DNA from: Chlorocebus sabaeus
Taxonomy: Eukaryota; Chordata; Mammalia; Primates; Cercopithecidae
Length of the DNA stretch: 64,000 nucleotides
Direction of reading: 5' to 3'
Assembly (NCBI RefSeq): GCF_047675955.1
Contig: NW_027327631.1
Coordinates: forward strand, 248,001 to 312,000
The translations under genes and the position numbers were made by a program. The number at the start of each line of letters is the position of its first letter. Positions within the stretch are counted from its first letter, which is position 1. Shown here piece by piece: positions 1-11,014 of this stretch. The notes under the pieces are model-generated. The model saw only the letters and a list, made by a program, of their open reading frames with translations, was not told the origin of the DNA and searched no databases.

Positions 1-93
1 CCAATTCCACAAGAACAGCCTTAGCGAAAGGCTTCTTGAAGGGAAAGATGTAACTCTGTGAGATGAATTAACAGAACACAGAGCAGTTTCTCA

Positions 94-106
94 GAAAGCT
101 TCTTTC
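94..106. repeat. Inverted repeat GAAAG-CTT-CTTTC over the HindIII site
   Basis: Five-base arms (94-98 and 102-106) flank a three-base centre and include the palindromic HindIII site. It occurs in most monomers. Copies reading AAACCTTC (for example 1472, 2502, 22796, 30357, 60112) lose both the HindIII site and the outer pairing, so HindIII digestion of this array would leave some dimers. Confidence 0.7.
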
Positions 107-126
107 CAGTTTTGAACGGAAGATAT

Positions 127-143
127 TTCCTTTTTCACCATAG
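127..143 (+). promoter_or_regulatory. pJ-alpha (A-type) box; representative of one per monomer
   Basis: The 17 bases TTCCTTTTTCACCATAG fit the published pJ-alpha motif TTCCTTTTYCACCRTAG exactly. In alphoid DNA this position holds either the pJ-alpha box (A-type monomer) or the CENP-B box (B-type monomer). Nearly every monomer here keeps the A-type box; copies reading CACCGTAG still fit because R allows G. Exceptions seen: eleven copies lacking one T, copies with TTACTTTTT (near 2010, 17830, 23340, 28325, 29870, 32450, 36235, 41735, 44830, 54640), CATCATAG (13547, 16471) and CACTATAG (near 37278, 42780, 52585, 55680). The protein that reads the box is poorly defined, so binding is inference. 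Confidence 0.75.
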
Positions 144-156
144 CCCTCTATGGGCT
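142..156. repeat. Inverted repeat AGCCC-N5-GGGCT
   Basis: Perfect five-base arms (142-146, 152-156) surround the loop TCTAT, directly next to the pJ-alpha box. The common CTACGGGCT variant keeps the arms. The CTAGGGGTTCC variant (seven copies) and CTAACGGCT (47609, 59132) break or shorten them. Confidence 0.7.
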
Positions 157-188
157 TCCAAATATCCCTTTGCCAATTCCACAAGAAC

Positions 189-205
189 AGCCTTAGCGAA
201 AGGCT
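189..205. repeat. Inverted repeat AGCCTT-N5-AAGGCT
   Basis: Six-base arms (189-194, 200-205) around AGCGA. The pairing can extend outwards: AAGAA on the left and TTCTT on the right also pair if two bases bulge on the left arm. This is the dyad that becomes a perfect 18-bp palindrome in the 173-bp variant monomers. Its centre carries one of the two regular CpG dinucleotides of the monomer. Confidence 0.75.
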
Positions 206-225
206 TCTTGAAGGGAAAGATGTAA

Positions 226-255
226 CTCTGTGAGATGAATGAACAGAACACAGAG
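226..255. repeat. Inverted repeat CTCTGTG-N16-CACAGAG
   Basis: Seven-base arms (226-232 and 249-255) perfectly complementary across a 16-base spacer that contains the AATTAAC or AATGAAC segment. Single-base arm variants (CTCTGCG, CTCCGTG, CACGGAG, CTCAGAG, CTCTGTA) occur in marked monomers and are useful tags for tracing duplications. Confidence 0.7.
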
Positions 256-704
256 AAGTTTCTCAGAAAGCTTCTTTCCAGTTTTGAACGGAAGATATTT
301 CCTTTTTCACCATAGCCCTCTAAGGGCTTCCAAATATCCCTTTGCCAATTCCACAAGAACAGCCTTAGCGAAAGGCTTCTTGAAGGGAAAGATGTAACTC
401 TGTGAGATGAATGAACAGAACACAGAGAAGTTTCTCAGAAAGCTTCTTTCCAGTTTTGAACGGAAGATATTTCCTTTTTCACCATAGCCCTCTATGGGCT
501 TCCAAATATCCCTTTGCCAATTCCACAAGAACAGCCTTAGCGAAAGGCTTCTTGAAGGGAAAGATGTAACTCTGTAAGATGAATTAACAGAACACAGAGG
601 AGTTTCTCAGAAGGCTTCTTTCCAGTTTTGAACGGAAGATATTTCCTTTTTCACCATAGCCCTCTATGGGCTTCCAAATATCCCTTTGCCAATTCCACAA
701 GAAC

Positions 705-722
705 AGCCTTTCGCGAAAGGCT
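705..722. repeat. Perfect 18-bp palindrome in a 173-bp variant monomer (first of ten)
   Basis: AGCCTTTCGCGAAAGGCT equals its own reverse complement. It differs from the usual segment by replacing the central A with TC, which lengthens the monomer to 173 bp and creates an NruI site (TCGCGA). Ten copies were seen: 705, 34922, 38877, 40426, 43521, 47993, 49541, 51090, 53325 and 59516 (starts). Apart from the first, all lie in 34.9-59.6 kb. A related same-length variant, CCTTCGCGAAAGG, also carries TCGCGA (near 11373, 12061, 13090, 43009, 52812). Confidence 0.85.
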
Positions 723-1503
723 TCTTGAAGGTAAAGATGTAACTCTGTGAGATGAATTAACAGAACACAGAGCAGTTTCTCAGAAAGCTTCTTTCCAGTT
801 TTGAACGGAAGATATTTCCTTTTTCACCATAGCCCTCTATGGGCTTCCAAATATCCCTTTGCCAATTCCACAAGAACAGCCTTAGCGAAAGGCTTCTTGA
901 AGGGAAAGATGTAACTCTGTGAGATGAATTAACAGCACACGGAGCAGTTTCTCAGAAAGCTTCTTTCCAGTTTTGAACGGAAGATATTTCCTTTTTCACC
1001 ATAGCCCTCTATGGGCTTCCAAATATCCCTTTGCCAATTCCACAAGAACAGCCTTAGCGAAAGGATTCTTGAAGGGAAAGATGTAACTCTGTGAGATGAA
1101 TTAACAGAACACAGAGCAGTTTCTCAGAAAGCTTCTTTCCAGTTTTGAACGGAAGATATTTCCTTTTTCACCATAGCCCTCTATGGGCTTCCAAATATCC
1201 CTTTGGCAATTCCACAAGAACAGACTTAGCGAAAGGCTTCTTGAAGGGAAAGATGTAACTCTGTGAGATGAATTAACAGAACACAGAGCAGTTTCTCAGA
1301 AAGCTTCTTTCCAGTTTTGAACGGAAGATATTTCCTTTTTCACCATAGCCCTCTATGGGCTTCCAAATATCCCTTTGCCAATTCCACAAGAACAGCCTTA
1401 GCGAAAGGCTTCTTGAAGGGAAAGATGTAACTCTGTGAGATGAATTAACAGAACACAGAGCAGTTTCTCAGAAACCTTCTTTCCAGTTTTGAACGGAAGA
1501 TAT

Positions 1504-1519
1504 TTCCTTTTCACCATAG
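1504..1519 (+). other. 171-bp variant monomer with one-base deletion in the pJ-alpha box (first of eleven)
   Basis: The box reads TTCCTTTTCACCATAG, one T short, changing the spacing inside the motif. In all eleven copies the preceding HindIII site is also lost (AAACCTTC), so the two changes mark a single ancestral monomer. Copies start at 1504, 22826, 24372, 27811, 29357, 35721, 41225, 44320, 48792, 51889 and 54124. Confidence 0.85.
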
Positions 1520-2154
1520 CCCTCTATGGGCTTCCAAATATCCCTTTGCCAATTCCACAAGAACAGCCTTAGCGAAAGGCTTCTTGAAGGGAAAGATGTA
1601 ACTCTGTGAGATGAATTAACAGAACACAGAGCAGTTTCTCAGAAAGCTTCTTTCCAGTTTTGAACGGAAGATATTTCCTTTTTCACCATAGCCCTCTATG
1701 GGCTTCCAAATATCCCTTTGCCAATTCCACAAGAACAGCCTTAGCGAAAGGCTTCTTGAAGTGAAAGATGTAACTCTGTGAGATGAATTAACAGAACTCA
1801 GAGCAGTTTCTCAGAAAGCTTCTTTCCAGTTTTGCACGGAAGATATTTCCTTTTTCACCGTAGCCCTCTATGGGCTTCCAAATATCCCTTTGCCAATTCC
1901 ACAAGAACAGCCTTAGCGAAAGGCTTCTTGAAGTGAAAGATGTAACTCTGTGAGATGAATTAACAGAACACAGAGCAGTTTCTCAGAAAGCTTCTTTCCA
2001 GCTTTGAACGGAAGATATTTACTTTTTCACCATAGCCCTCTATGGGCTTCCAAATATCCCTTTGCCAATTCCACAAGAACAGCCTTAGCGAAAGGCTTCT
2101 TGAAGGGAAAGACGTAACTCTGTGACATGAATTAACAGAACACAGAGCAGTTTC

Positions 2155-5100
2155 TCAGAAAGCTTCTTTCCAGTTTTGAACGGAAGATATTTCCTTTTTC
2201 ACCATAGCCCTCTATGGGCTTCCAAATATCCCTTTGCCAATTCCACAAGAACAGCCTTAGCGAAAGGCTTCTTGAAGGGAAAGATGTAACTCTGTGAGAT
2301 GAATTAACAGAACACAGAGCAGTTTCTCAGAAAGCTTCTTTCCAGTTTTGAACGGAAGATATTTCCTTTTTCACCATAGCCCTCTATGGGCTTCCAAATA
2401 TCCCTTTGCCAATTCCACAAGAACAGCCTTAGCGAAAGGCTTCTTGAAGGGAAAGATGTAACTCTGTGAGATGAATGAACAGAACACAGAGCAGTTTCTC
2501 AGAAACCTTCTTTCCAGTTTTGAACGGAAGATATTTCCTTTTTCACCATAGCCCTCTACGGGCTTCCAAATATCCCTTTGCCAATTCCACAAGAACAGCC
2601 ATAGCGAAAGGCTTCTTGAAGGGAAAGATGTAACTCTGTGAGATGAATGAACAGAACACAGAGCAGTTTCTCAGAAAGCTTCTTTCCAGTTTTGAACGGA
2701 AGATATTTCCTTTTTCACCATAGCCCTCTATGGGCTTCCAAATATCCCTTTGCCAATTCCACAAGAACAGCCTTAGCGAAAGGTTTCTTGTAGGGAAAGA
2801 TGTAACTCTGTGAGATGAATTAACAGAACACAGAGCAGTTTCTCAGAAAGCTTCTTTCCAGTTTTGAACGGAAGATATTTCCTTTTTCACCATAGCCCTC
2901 TATGGGCTTCCAAATATCCCTTTGCCAATTCCACAAGAACAGCCTTAGCGAAAGGCTTCTTGAAGGGCAAGATGTAACTCTGTGAGATGAATTAACAGAA
3001 CACAGAGCAGTTTCTCAGAAAGCTTCTTTCCAGTTTTGAACGGAAGATATTTCCTTTTTCACCATAGCCCTCTATGGGCTTCCAAATATCCCTTTGCCAA
3101 TTCCACAAGAACAGCCTTAGCGAAAGGATTCTTGAAGGGAAAGATGTAACTCTGTGAGATGAATGAACAGAACACAGAGCAGTTTCTCAGAAAGCTTCTT
3201 TCCAGTTTTGAACGGAAGATATTTCCTTTTTCACCATAGCCCTCTATGGGATTCCAAATATCCCTTTGCCAATTCCTCAAGAACAGCCTTAGCGAAAGGC
3301 TTCTTGAAGGGAAAGATGTAACTCTGCGAGATGAATGAACAGAACACGGAGCAGTTTCTCAGAAAGCTTCTTTCCAGTTTTGAACGGAAGATATTTCCTT
3401 TTTCACCATAGCCCTCTATGGGCTTCCAAATATCCCTTTGCCAATTCCACAAGAACAGCCTTAGCGAAAGGCTTCTTGAAGGGAAAGATGTAACTCTGTG
3501 AGATGAATTAACAGAACACAGAGCAGTTTCTCAGAAAGCTTCTTTCCAGTTTTGAACGGAAGATATTTCCTTTTTCACCATAGCCCTCTATGGGCTTCCA
3601 AATATCCCTTTGCCAATTCCACAAGAACAGCCTTAGCGAAAGGCTTCTTGAAGGGAAAGATGTAACTCTGTGAGATGAATTAACAGAACACAGAGCAGTT
3701 TCTCAGAAAGCTTCTTTCCAGTTTTGAACGGAAGATATTTCCTTTTTCACCATAGCCCTCTATGGGCTTCCAAATATCCCCTTGCCAATTCCACAACAAG
3801 AGCCTTAGCGAAAGGCTTCTTGAAGGGAAAGATGTAACTCTGTGAGATGAATTAACAGAACACAGAGCAGTTTCTCAGAAAGCTTCTTTCCAGTTTTGAA
3901 CGGAAGATATTTCCTTTTTCACCATAGCCCTCTATGGGCTTCCAAATATCCCTTTGCCAATTCCACAAGAACAGCCTTAGCGAAAGGCTTCTTGAAGGGA
4001 AAGATGTAACTCTGTGAGATGAATTAACAGAACACAGAGCAGTTTCTCAGAAAGCTTCTTTCCAGTTTTGCACGGAAGATATTTCCTTTTTCACCGTAGC
4101 CCTCTATGGGCTTCCAAATATCCCTTTGCCAATTCCACAAGAACAGCCTTAGCGAAAGGCTTCTTGAAGTGAAAGATGTAACTCTGTGAGATGAATTAAC
4201 AGAACACAGAGCAGTTTCTCAGAAAGCTTCTTTCCAGCTTTGAACGGAAGATATTTCCTTTTTCACCATAGCCCTCTATGGGCTTCCAAATATCCCTTTG
4301 CCAATTCCACAAGAACAGCCTTAGCGAAAGGATTCTTGATGGGAAAGACGTAACTCTGTGACATGAATTAACAGAACACAGAGCAGTTTCTCAGAAAGCT
4401 TCTTTCCAGTTTTGAACGGAAGATATTTCCTTTTTCACCATAGCCCTCTATGGGCTTCCAAATATCCCTTTGCCAATTCCACAAGAACAGCCTTAGCGAA
4501 AGGCTTCTTGAAGGGAAAGATGTAACTCTGTGAGATGAATTAACAGAACACAGAGCAGTTTCTCAGAAAGCTTCTTTCCAGTTTTGAACGGAAGATATTT
4601 CCTTTTTCACCATAGCCCTCTATGGGCTTCCAAATATCCCTTTGCCAATTCCACAAGAACAGCCTTAGCGAAAGGCTTCTTGTAGGGAAAGATGTAACTC
4701 TGTGAGATGAATTAACAGAACACAGAGCAGTTTCTCAGAAAGCTTCTTTCCAGTTTTGAACGGAAGATATTTCCTTTTTCACCATAGCCCTCTATGGGCT
4801 TCCAAATATCCCTTTGCCAATTCCACAAGAACAGCCTTAGCGAAAGGCTTCTTGAAGGGAAAGATGTAACTCTGTGAGATGAATTAACAGAACACAGAGC
4901 AGTTTCTCAGAAAGCTTCTTTCCAGTTTTGAACGGAAGATATTTCCTTTTTCACCATAGCCCTCTATGGGCTTCCAAATATCCCTTTGCCAATTCCACAA
5001 GAACAGCCTTAGCGAAAGGATTCTTGAAGGGAAAGATGTAACTCTGTGAGATGAATGAACAGAACACAGAGCAGTTTCTCAGAAAGCTTCTTTCCAGTTT

Positions 5101-5490
5101 TGAACGGAAGATATTTCCTTTTTCACCATAGCCCTCTATGGGCTTCCAAATATCCCTTTGCCAATTCCTCAAAAACAGCCTTAGCGAAAGGCTTCTTGAA
5201 GGGAAAGATGTAACTCTGCGAGATGAATGAACAGAACACAGAGCAGTTTCTCAGAAAGCTTCTTTCCAGTTTTGAACGGAAGATATTTCCTTTTTCACCA
5301 TAGCCCTCTATGGGCTTCCAAATATCCCTTTGCCAATTCCACAAGAACAGCCTTAGCGAAAGGCTTCTTGAAGGGAAAGATGTAACTCTGTGAGATGAAT
5401 TAACAGAACACAGAGCAGTTTCTCAGAAAGCTTCTTTCCAGTTTTGAACGGAAGATATTTCCTTTTTCACCATAGCCCTCTATGGGCTTC
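2155..5490. repeat. Dispersed duplication, copy 1 (partner 59763-63098)
   Basis: Constant shift of 57608, with matching markers at 2504 (AAACCTTC), 2548 (CTACGGGC), 2600 (GCCATAGCG), 2970 (GGGCAAG), 3250 (GGGATTCC), 3265 (CCTCAAG), 4070 (TTTGCACGG) and 5166 (CCTCAAAAAC). Mismatches seen include 3343 (CACGGAG), 3799 (ACAACAAGAG) and 5343. The first 2 kb also match 32.6-34.3 kb at a shift of 30433. Confidence 0.75.
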
Positions 5491-7402
5491 CAAATATCCC
5501 TTTGCCAATTCCACAAGAACAGCCTCAGCGAAAGGCTTCTTGAAGGGAAGGATGTAACTCTGTGAGATGAATTAACAGAACACAGAGCAGTTTCTCAGAA
5601 AGCTTCTTTCCAGTTTTGAACGGAAGATATTTCCTTTTTCACCATAGCCCTCTATGGGCTTCCAAATATCCCTTTGCCAATTCCACAAGAACAGCCTTAG
5701 CGAAAGGCTTCTTGAAGGGAAAGATGTAACTCTGTGAGATGAATTAACAGAACACAGAGCAGTTTCTCAGAAAGCTTCTTTCCAGTTTTGAACGGAAGAT
5801 ATTTCCTTTTTCACCATAGCCCTCTATGGGCTTCCAAATATCCCCTTGCCAATTCCACAACAACAGCCTTAGCGAAAGGCTTCTTGAAGGGAAAGATGTA
5901 ACTCTGTGAGATGAATTAACAGAACACAGAGCAGTTTCTCAGAAAGCTTCTTTCCAGTTTTGAACGGAAGATATTTCCTTTTTCACCATAGCCCTCTATG
6001 GGCTTCCAAATATCCCTTTGCCAATTCCACAAGAACAGCCTTAGCGAAAGGCTTCTTGAAGGGAAAGATGTAACTCTGTGAGATGAATTAACAGAACACA
6101 GAGCAGTTTCTCAGAAAGCTTCTTTCCAGTTTTGAACGGAAGATATTTCCTTTTTCACCATAGCCCTCTATGGGCTTCCAAATATCCCCTTGCCAATTCC
6201 ACAAGAACAGCCTTAGCGAAAGGCTTCTTGAAGGGAAAGATGTAACTCTGTGAGATGAATTAACAGAACACAGAGCAGTTTCTCAGAAAGCTTCTTTCCA
6301 GTTTTGAACGGAAGATATTTCCTTTTTCACCATAGCCCTCTATGGGCTTCCAAATATCCCTTTGCCAATTCCACAAGAACAGCCTTAGCGAAAGGCTTCT
6401 TGAAGGGAAAGATGTAAGTCCGTGAGATGAATTAACAGAACACAGAGCAGTTTCTCAGAAAGCTTCTTTCCAGTTTTGAACGGAAGATATATCCTTTTTC
6501 ACCATAGCCCTCTATGGGCTTCCAAATATCCCTTTGCCAATTCCACAAGAACAGCCTTAGCGAAAGGCTTCTTGAAGGGAAAGATGTAACTCTGTGAGAT
6601 GAATTAACAGAACACAGGGCAGTTTCTCAGAAAGCTTCTTTCCAGTTTTGAACGGAAGATATTTCCTTTTTCACCATAGCCCTCTATGGGCTTCCAAATA
6701 TCCCTTTGCCAATTCCACAAGAACAGCCTTAGCGAAAGGCTTCTTGAAGGGATAGATGTAACTCTGTGAAATGAATTAACACAACACAAAGCAGTTTCTC
6801 AGAAAGCTTCTTTCCAGTTTTGAACGGAAGATATTTCCTTTTTCACCATAGCCCTCTATGGGCTTCCAAATATCCCTTTGCCAATTCCACAAGAACAGCC
6901 TTAGCGAAAGGCTTCTTGAAGGGAAAGATGTAACTCTGTGAGATGAATTAACAGAACACAGAGCAGTTTCTCCGAAAGCTTCTTTCCAGTTTTGAAGGGA
7001 AGATATTTCCTTTTTCACCATAGCCCTCTATGGGCTTCCAAATATCCCTTTGCCAATTCCACAAGAACAGCCTTAGCGAAAGGATTCTTGAAGGGAAAGA
7101 TGTAACTCTGTGAGATGAATTGAGAGAACACAGAGCAGTTTCTCAGAAAGCTTCTTTCCAGTTTTGAACGGAAGATATTTTCTTTTTCACCATAGCCCTC
7201 TATGGGCTTCCAAATATCCCTTTGCCAATTCCACAAGAACAGACTTAGCGAAAGGCTTCTTGAAGAGAAAGATGTAACTCTGTGAGATGAATGAACAGAA
7301 CACAGAGCAGTTTCTCAGAAAGCTTCTTTCCAGTTTTGAAGGGAAGATATTTCCTTTTTCACCATAGCCCTCTATGGGCTTCCAAATATCCCTTTGCCAA
7401 TT
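3791..7402. repeat. 21-monomer tandem duplication, unit 1 (3612 bp)
   Basis: Every marker in this stretch recurs 3612 bp later (21 x 172): ACAACAAGAG at 3794, TTTGCACGG, GATTCTTGATGGG, CCTCAAAAAC at 5166, CCTCAGCG plus GGAAGGATG near 5524, GATATATCC at 6487, CACAGGGC at 6614, GATAGATG, CACAACACAAAG near 6779 and TCTCCGAAAG at 6970. Only one internal mismatch was noticed: TGTAAGTCCG near 6417 against TGTAACTCCG. Confidence 0.9.
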
Positions 7403-10400
7403 CCACAACAAGAGCCTTAGCGAAAGGCTTCTTGAAGGGAAAGATGTAACTCTGTGAGATGAATTAACAGAACACAGAGCAGTTTCTCAGAAAGCTTCTT
7501 TCCAGTTTTGAACGGAAGATATTTCCTTTTTCACCATAGCCCTCTATGGGCTTCCAAATATCCCTTTGCCAATTCCACAAGAACAGCCTTAGCGAAAGGC
7601 TTCTTGAAGGGAAAGATGTAACTCTGTGAGATGAATTAACAGAACACAGAGCAGTTTCTCAGAAAGCTTCTTTCCAGTTTTGCACGGAAGATATTTCCTT
7701 TTTCACCGTAGCCCTCTATGGGCTTCCAAATATCCCTTTGCCAATTCCACAAGAACAGCCTTAGCGAAAGGCTTCTTGAAGTGAAAGATGTAACTCTGTG
7801 AGATGAATTAACAGAACACAGAGCAGTTTCTCAGAAAGCTTCTTTCCAGCTTTGAACGGAAGATATTTCCTTTTTCACCATAGCCCTCTATGGGCTTCCA
7901 AATATCCCTTTGCCAATTCCACAAGAACAGCCTTAGCGAAAGGATTCTTGATGGGAAAGACGTAACTCTGTGACATGAATTAACAGAACACAGAGCAGTT
8001 TCTCAGAAAGCTTCTTTCCAGTTTTGAACGGAAGATATTTCCTTTTTCACCATAGCCCTCTATGGGCTTCCAAATATCCCTTTGCCAATTCCACAAGAAC
8101 AGCCTTAGCGAAAGGCTTCTTGAAGGGAAAGATGTAACTCTGTGAGATGAATTAACAGAACACAGAGCAGTTTCTCAGAAAGCTTCTTTCCAGTTTTGAA
8201 CGGAAGATATTTCCTTTTTCACCATAGCCCTCTATGGGCTTCCAAATATCCCTTTGCCAATTCCACAAGAACAGCCTTAGCGAAAGGCTTCTTGTAGGGA
8301 AAGATGTAACTCTGTGAGATGAATTAACAGAACACAGAGCAGTTTCTCAGAAAGCTTCTTTCCAGTTTTGAACGGAAGATATTTCCTTTTTCACCATAGC
8401 CCTCTATGGGCTTCCAAATATCCCTTTGCCAATTCCACAAGAACAGCCTTAGCGAAAGGCTTCTTGAAGGGAAAGATGTAACTCTGTGAGATGAATTAAC
8501 AGAACACAGAGCAGTTTCTCAGAAAGCTTCTTTCCAGTTTTGAACGGAAGATATTTCCTTTTTCACCATAGCCCTCTATGGGCTTCCAAATATCCCTTTG
8601 CCAATTCCACAAGAACAGCCTTAGCGAAAGGATTCTTGAAGGGAAAGATGTAACTCTGTGAGATGAATGAACAGAACACAGAGCAGTTTCTCAGAAAGCT
8701 TCTTTCCAGTTTTGAACGGAAGATATTTCCTTTTTCACCATAGCCCTCTATGGGCTTCCAAATATCCCTTTGCCAATTCCTCAAAAACAGCCTTAGCGAA
8801 AGGCTTCTTGAAGGGAAAGATGTAACTCTGCGAGATGAATGAACAGAACACAGAGCAGTTTCTCAGAAAGCTTCTTTCCAGTTTTGAACGGAAGATATTT
8901 CCTTTTTCACCATAGCCCTCTATGGGCTTCCAAATATCCCTTTGCCAATTCCACAAGAACAGCCTTAGCGAAAGGCTTCTTGAAGGGAAAGATGTAACTC
9001 TGTGAGATGAATTAACAGAACACAGAGCAGTTTCTCAGAAAGCTTCTTTCCAGTTTTGAACGGAAGATATTTCCTTTTTCACCATAGCCCTCTATGGGCT
9101 TCCAAATATCCCTTTGCCAATTCCACAAGAACAGCCTCAGCGAAAGGCTTCTTGAAGGGAAGGATGTAACTCTGTGAGATGAATTAACAGAACACAGAGC
9201 AGTTTCTCAGAAAGCTTCTTTCCAGTTTTGAACGGAAGATATTTCCTTTTTCACCATAGCCCTCTATGGGCTTCCAAATATCCCTTTGCCAATTCCACAA
9301 GAACAGCCTTAGCGAAAGGCTTCTTGAAGGGAAAGATGTAACTCTGTGAGATGAATTAACAGAACACAGAGCAGTTTCTCAGAAAGCTTCTTTCCAGTTT
9401 TGAACGGAAGATATTTCCTTTTTCACCATAGCCCTCTATGGGCTTCCAAATATCCCCTTGCCAATTCCACAACAACAGCCTTAGCGAAAGGCTTCTTGAA
9501 GGGAAAGATGTAACTCTGTGAGATGAATTAACAGAACACAGAGCAGTTTCTCAGAAAGCTTCTTTCCAGTTTTGAACGGAAGATATTTCCTTTTTCACCA
9601 TAGCCCTCTATGGGCTTCCAAATATCCCTTTGCCAATTCCACAAGAACAGCCTTAGCGAAAGGCTTCTTGAAGGGAAAGATGTAACTCTGTGAGATGAAT
9701 TAACAGAACACAGAGCAGTTTCTCAGAAAGCTTCTTTCCAGTTTTGAACGGAAGATATTTCCTTTTTCACCATAGCCCTCTATGGGCTTCCAAATATCCC
9801 CTTGCCAATTCCACAAGAACAGCCTTAGCGAAAGGCTTCTTGAAGGGAAAGATGTAACTCTGTGAGATGAATTAACAGAACACAGAGCAGTTTCTCAGAA
9901 AGCTTCTTTCCAGTTTTGAACGGAAGATATTTCCTTTTTCACCATAGCCCTCTATGGGCTTCCAAATATCCCTTTGCCAATTCCACAAGAACAGCCTTAG
10001 CGAAAGGCTTCTTGAAGGGAAAGATGTAACTCCGTGAGATGAATTAACAGAACACAGAGCAGTTTCTCAGAAAGCTTCTTTCCAGTTTTGAACGGAAGAT
10101 ATATCCTTTTTCACCATAGCCCTCTATGGGCTTCCAAATATCCCTTTGCCAATTCCACAAGAACAGCCTTAGCGAAAGGCTTCTTGAAGGGAAAGATGTA
10201 ACTCTGTGAGATGAATTAACAGAACACAGGGCAGTTTCTCAGAAAGCTTCTTTCCAGTTTTGAACGGAAGATATTTCCTTTTTCACCATAGCCCTCTATG
10301 GGCTTCCAAATATCCCTTTGCCAATTCCACAAGAACAGCCTTAGCGAAAGGCTTCTTGAAGGGATAGATGTAACTCTGTGAAATGAATTAACACAACACA

Positions 10401-11014
10401 AAGCAGTTTCTCAGAAAGCTTCTTTCCAGTTTTGAACGGAAGATATTTCCTTTTTCACCATAGCCCTCTATGGGCTTCCAAATATCCCTTTGCCAATTCC
10501 ACAAGAACAGCCTTAGCGAAAGGCTTCTTGAAGGGAAAGATGTAACTCTGTGAGATGAATTAACAGAACACAGAGCAGTTTCTCCGAAAGCTTCTTTCCA
10601 GTTTTGAAGGGAAGATATTTCCTTTTTCACCATAGCCCTCTATGGGCTTCCAAATATCCCTTTGCCAATTCCACAAGAACAGCCTTAGCGAAAGGATTCT
10701 TGAAGGGAAAGATGTAACTCTGTGAGATGAATTGAGAGAACACAGAGCAGTTTCTCAGAAAGCTTCTTTCCAGTTTTGAACGGAAGATATTTTCTTTTTC
10801 ACCATAGCCCTCTATGGGCTTCCAAATATCCCTTTGCCAATTCCACAAGAACAGACTTAGCGAAAGGCTTCTTGAAGAGAAAGATGTAACTCTGTGAGAT
10901 GAATGAACAGAACACAGAGCAGTTTCTCAGAAAGCTTCTTTCCAGTTTTGAAGGGAAGATATTTCCTTTTTCACCATAGCCCTCTATGGGCTTCCAAATA
11001 TCCCTTTGCCAATT
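7403..11014. repeat. 21-monomer tandem duplication, unit 2 (3612 bp)
   Basis: Direct second copy of the preceding unit, in the same orientation and in exact monomer register. It ends near 11014, where the sequence returns to CCACAAGAAC instead of the CCACAACAAG that opens each unit. The near lack of differences over 3.6 kb marks it as one of the most recent events in the window, or as a possible assembly duplication. Confidence 0.9.

Larger units (their letters stand above)
96..267 (-). repeat. Representative 172-bp monomer (HindIII to HindIII)
   Basis: This copy runs from one HindIII site to the base before the next and can serve as the reference phase. In plus-strand order it holds the HindIII site (96-101), a CpG at 117-118, the pJ-alpha-type box (127-143), a GGGCT dyad (142-156), the AAATATCC segment, a second dyad around AGCGA (189-205) with the other regular CpG, and a CTCTGTG/CACAGAG dyad (226-255). 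It carries two common variants: G instead of T in the AATTAAC segment (at 241) and A instead of C just after CACAGAG. Because 172 is one more than a multiple of three, the reading frame shifts by one at each copy, so no open frame can run through the array indefinitely. Confidence 0.9.
1..2009. repeat. Dispersed duplication, copy 1 (partner 47289-49297)
   Basis: Markers line up at a constant shift of 47288: the 18-bp palindrome (705 and 47993), the GCACACGG variant (935 and 48223), GGATTCTTGA (near 1063 and 48351), the box-deletion monomer (1504 and 48792) and GAACTCAG (near 1794 and 49082). Agreement ends at 2010, where this copy reads TTTACTTTTT and the partner TTTCCTTTTT. Several private changes exist, such as loss of HindIII at 612 (AAGGCTTC) and TTGGCAATT at 1203. 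Confidence 0.75.

Noticed and set aside
121..135. TATA-like promoter in GATATTTCC or AAATATCC
   Set aside because: The A/T-rich words recur in every monomer without initiator or other promoter context. Centromeric transcription may occur, but the sequence does not identify a start.
127..143. CENP-B box on the minus strand at the canonical position
   Set aside because: The minus-strand bases CTATGGTGAAAAAGGAA lack the TCG and C of the essential core, so the site is A-type and not a functional CENP-B box.
135..356. Roughly one hundred minus-strand open frames of 60-81 codons, this being the first
   Set aside because: They are the satellite read in one frame, start at TTG-type codons with no plausible initiation context, exist only where a common variant removes TAA, and overlap each other in register with the 172-bp repeat. 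No protein family is recognisable.
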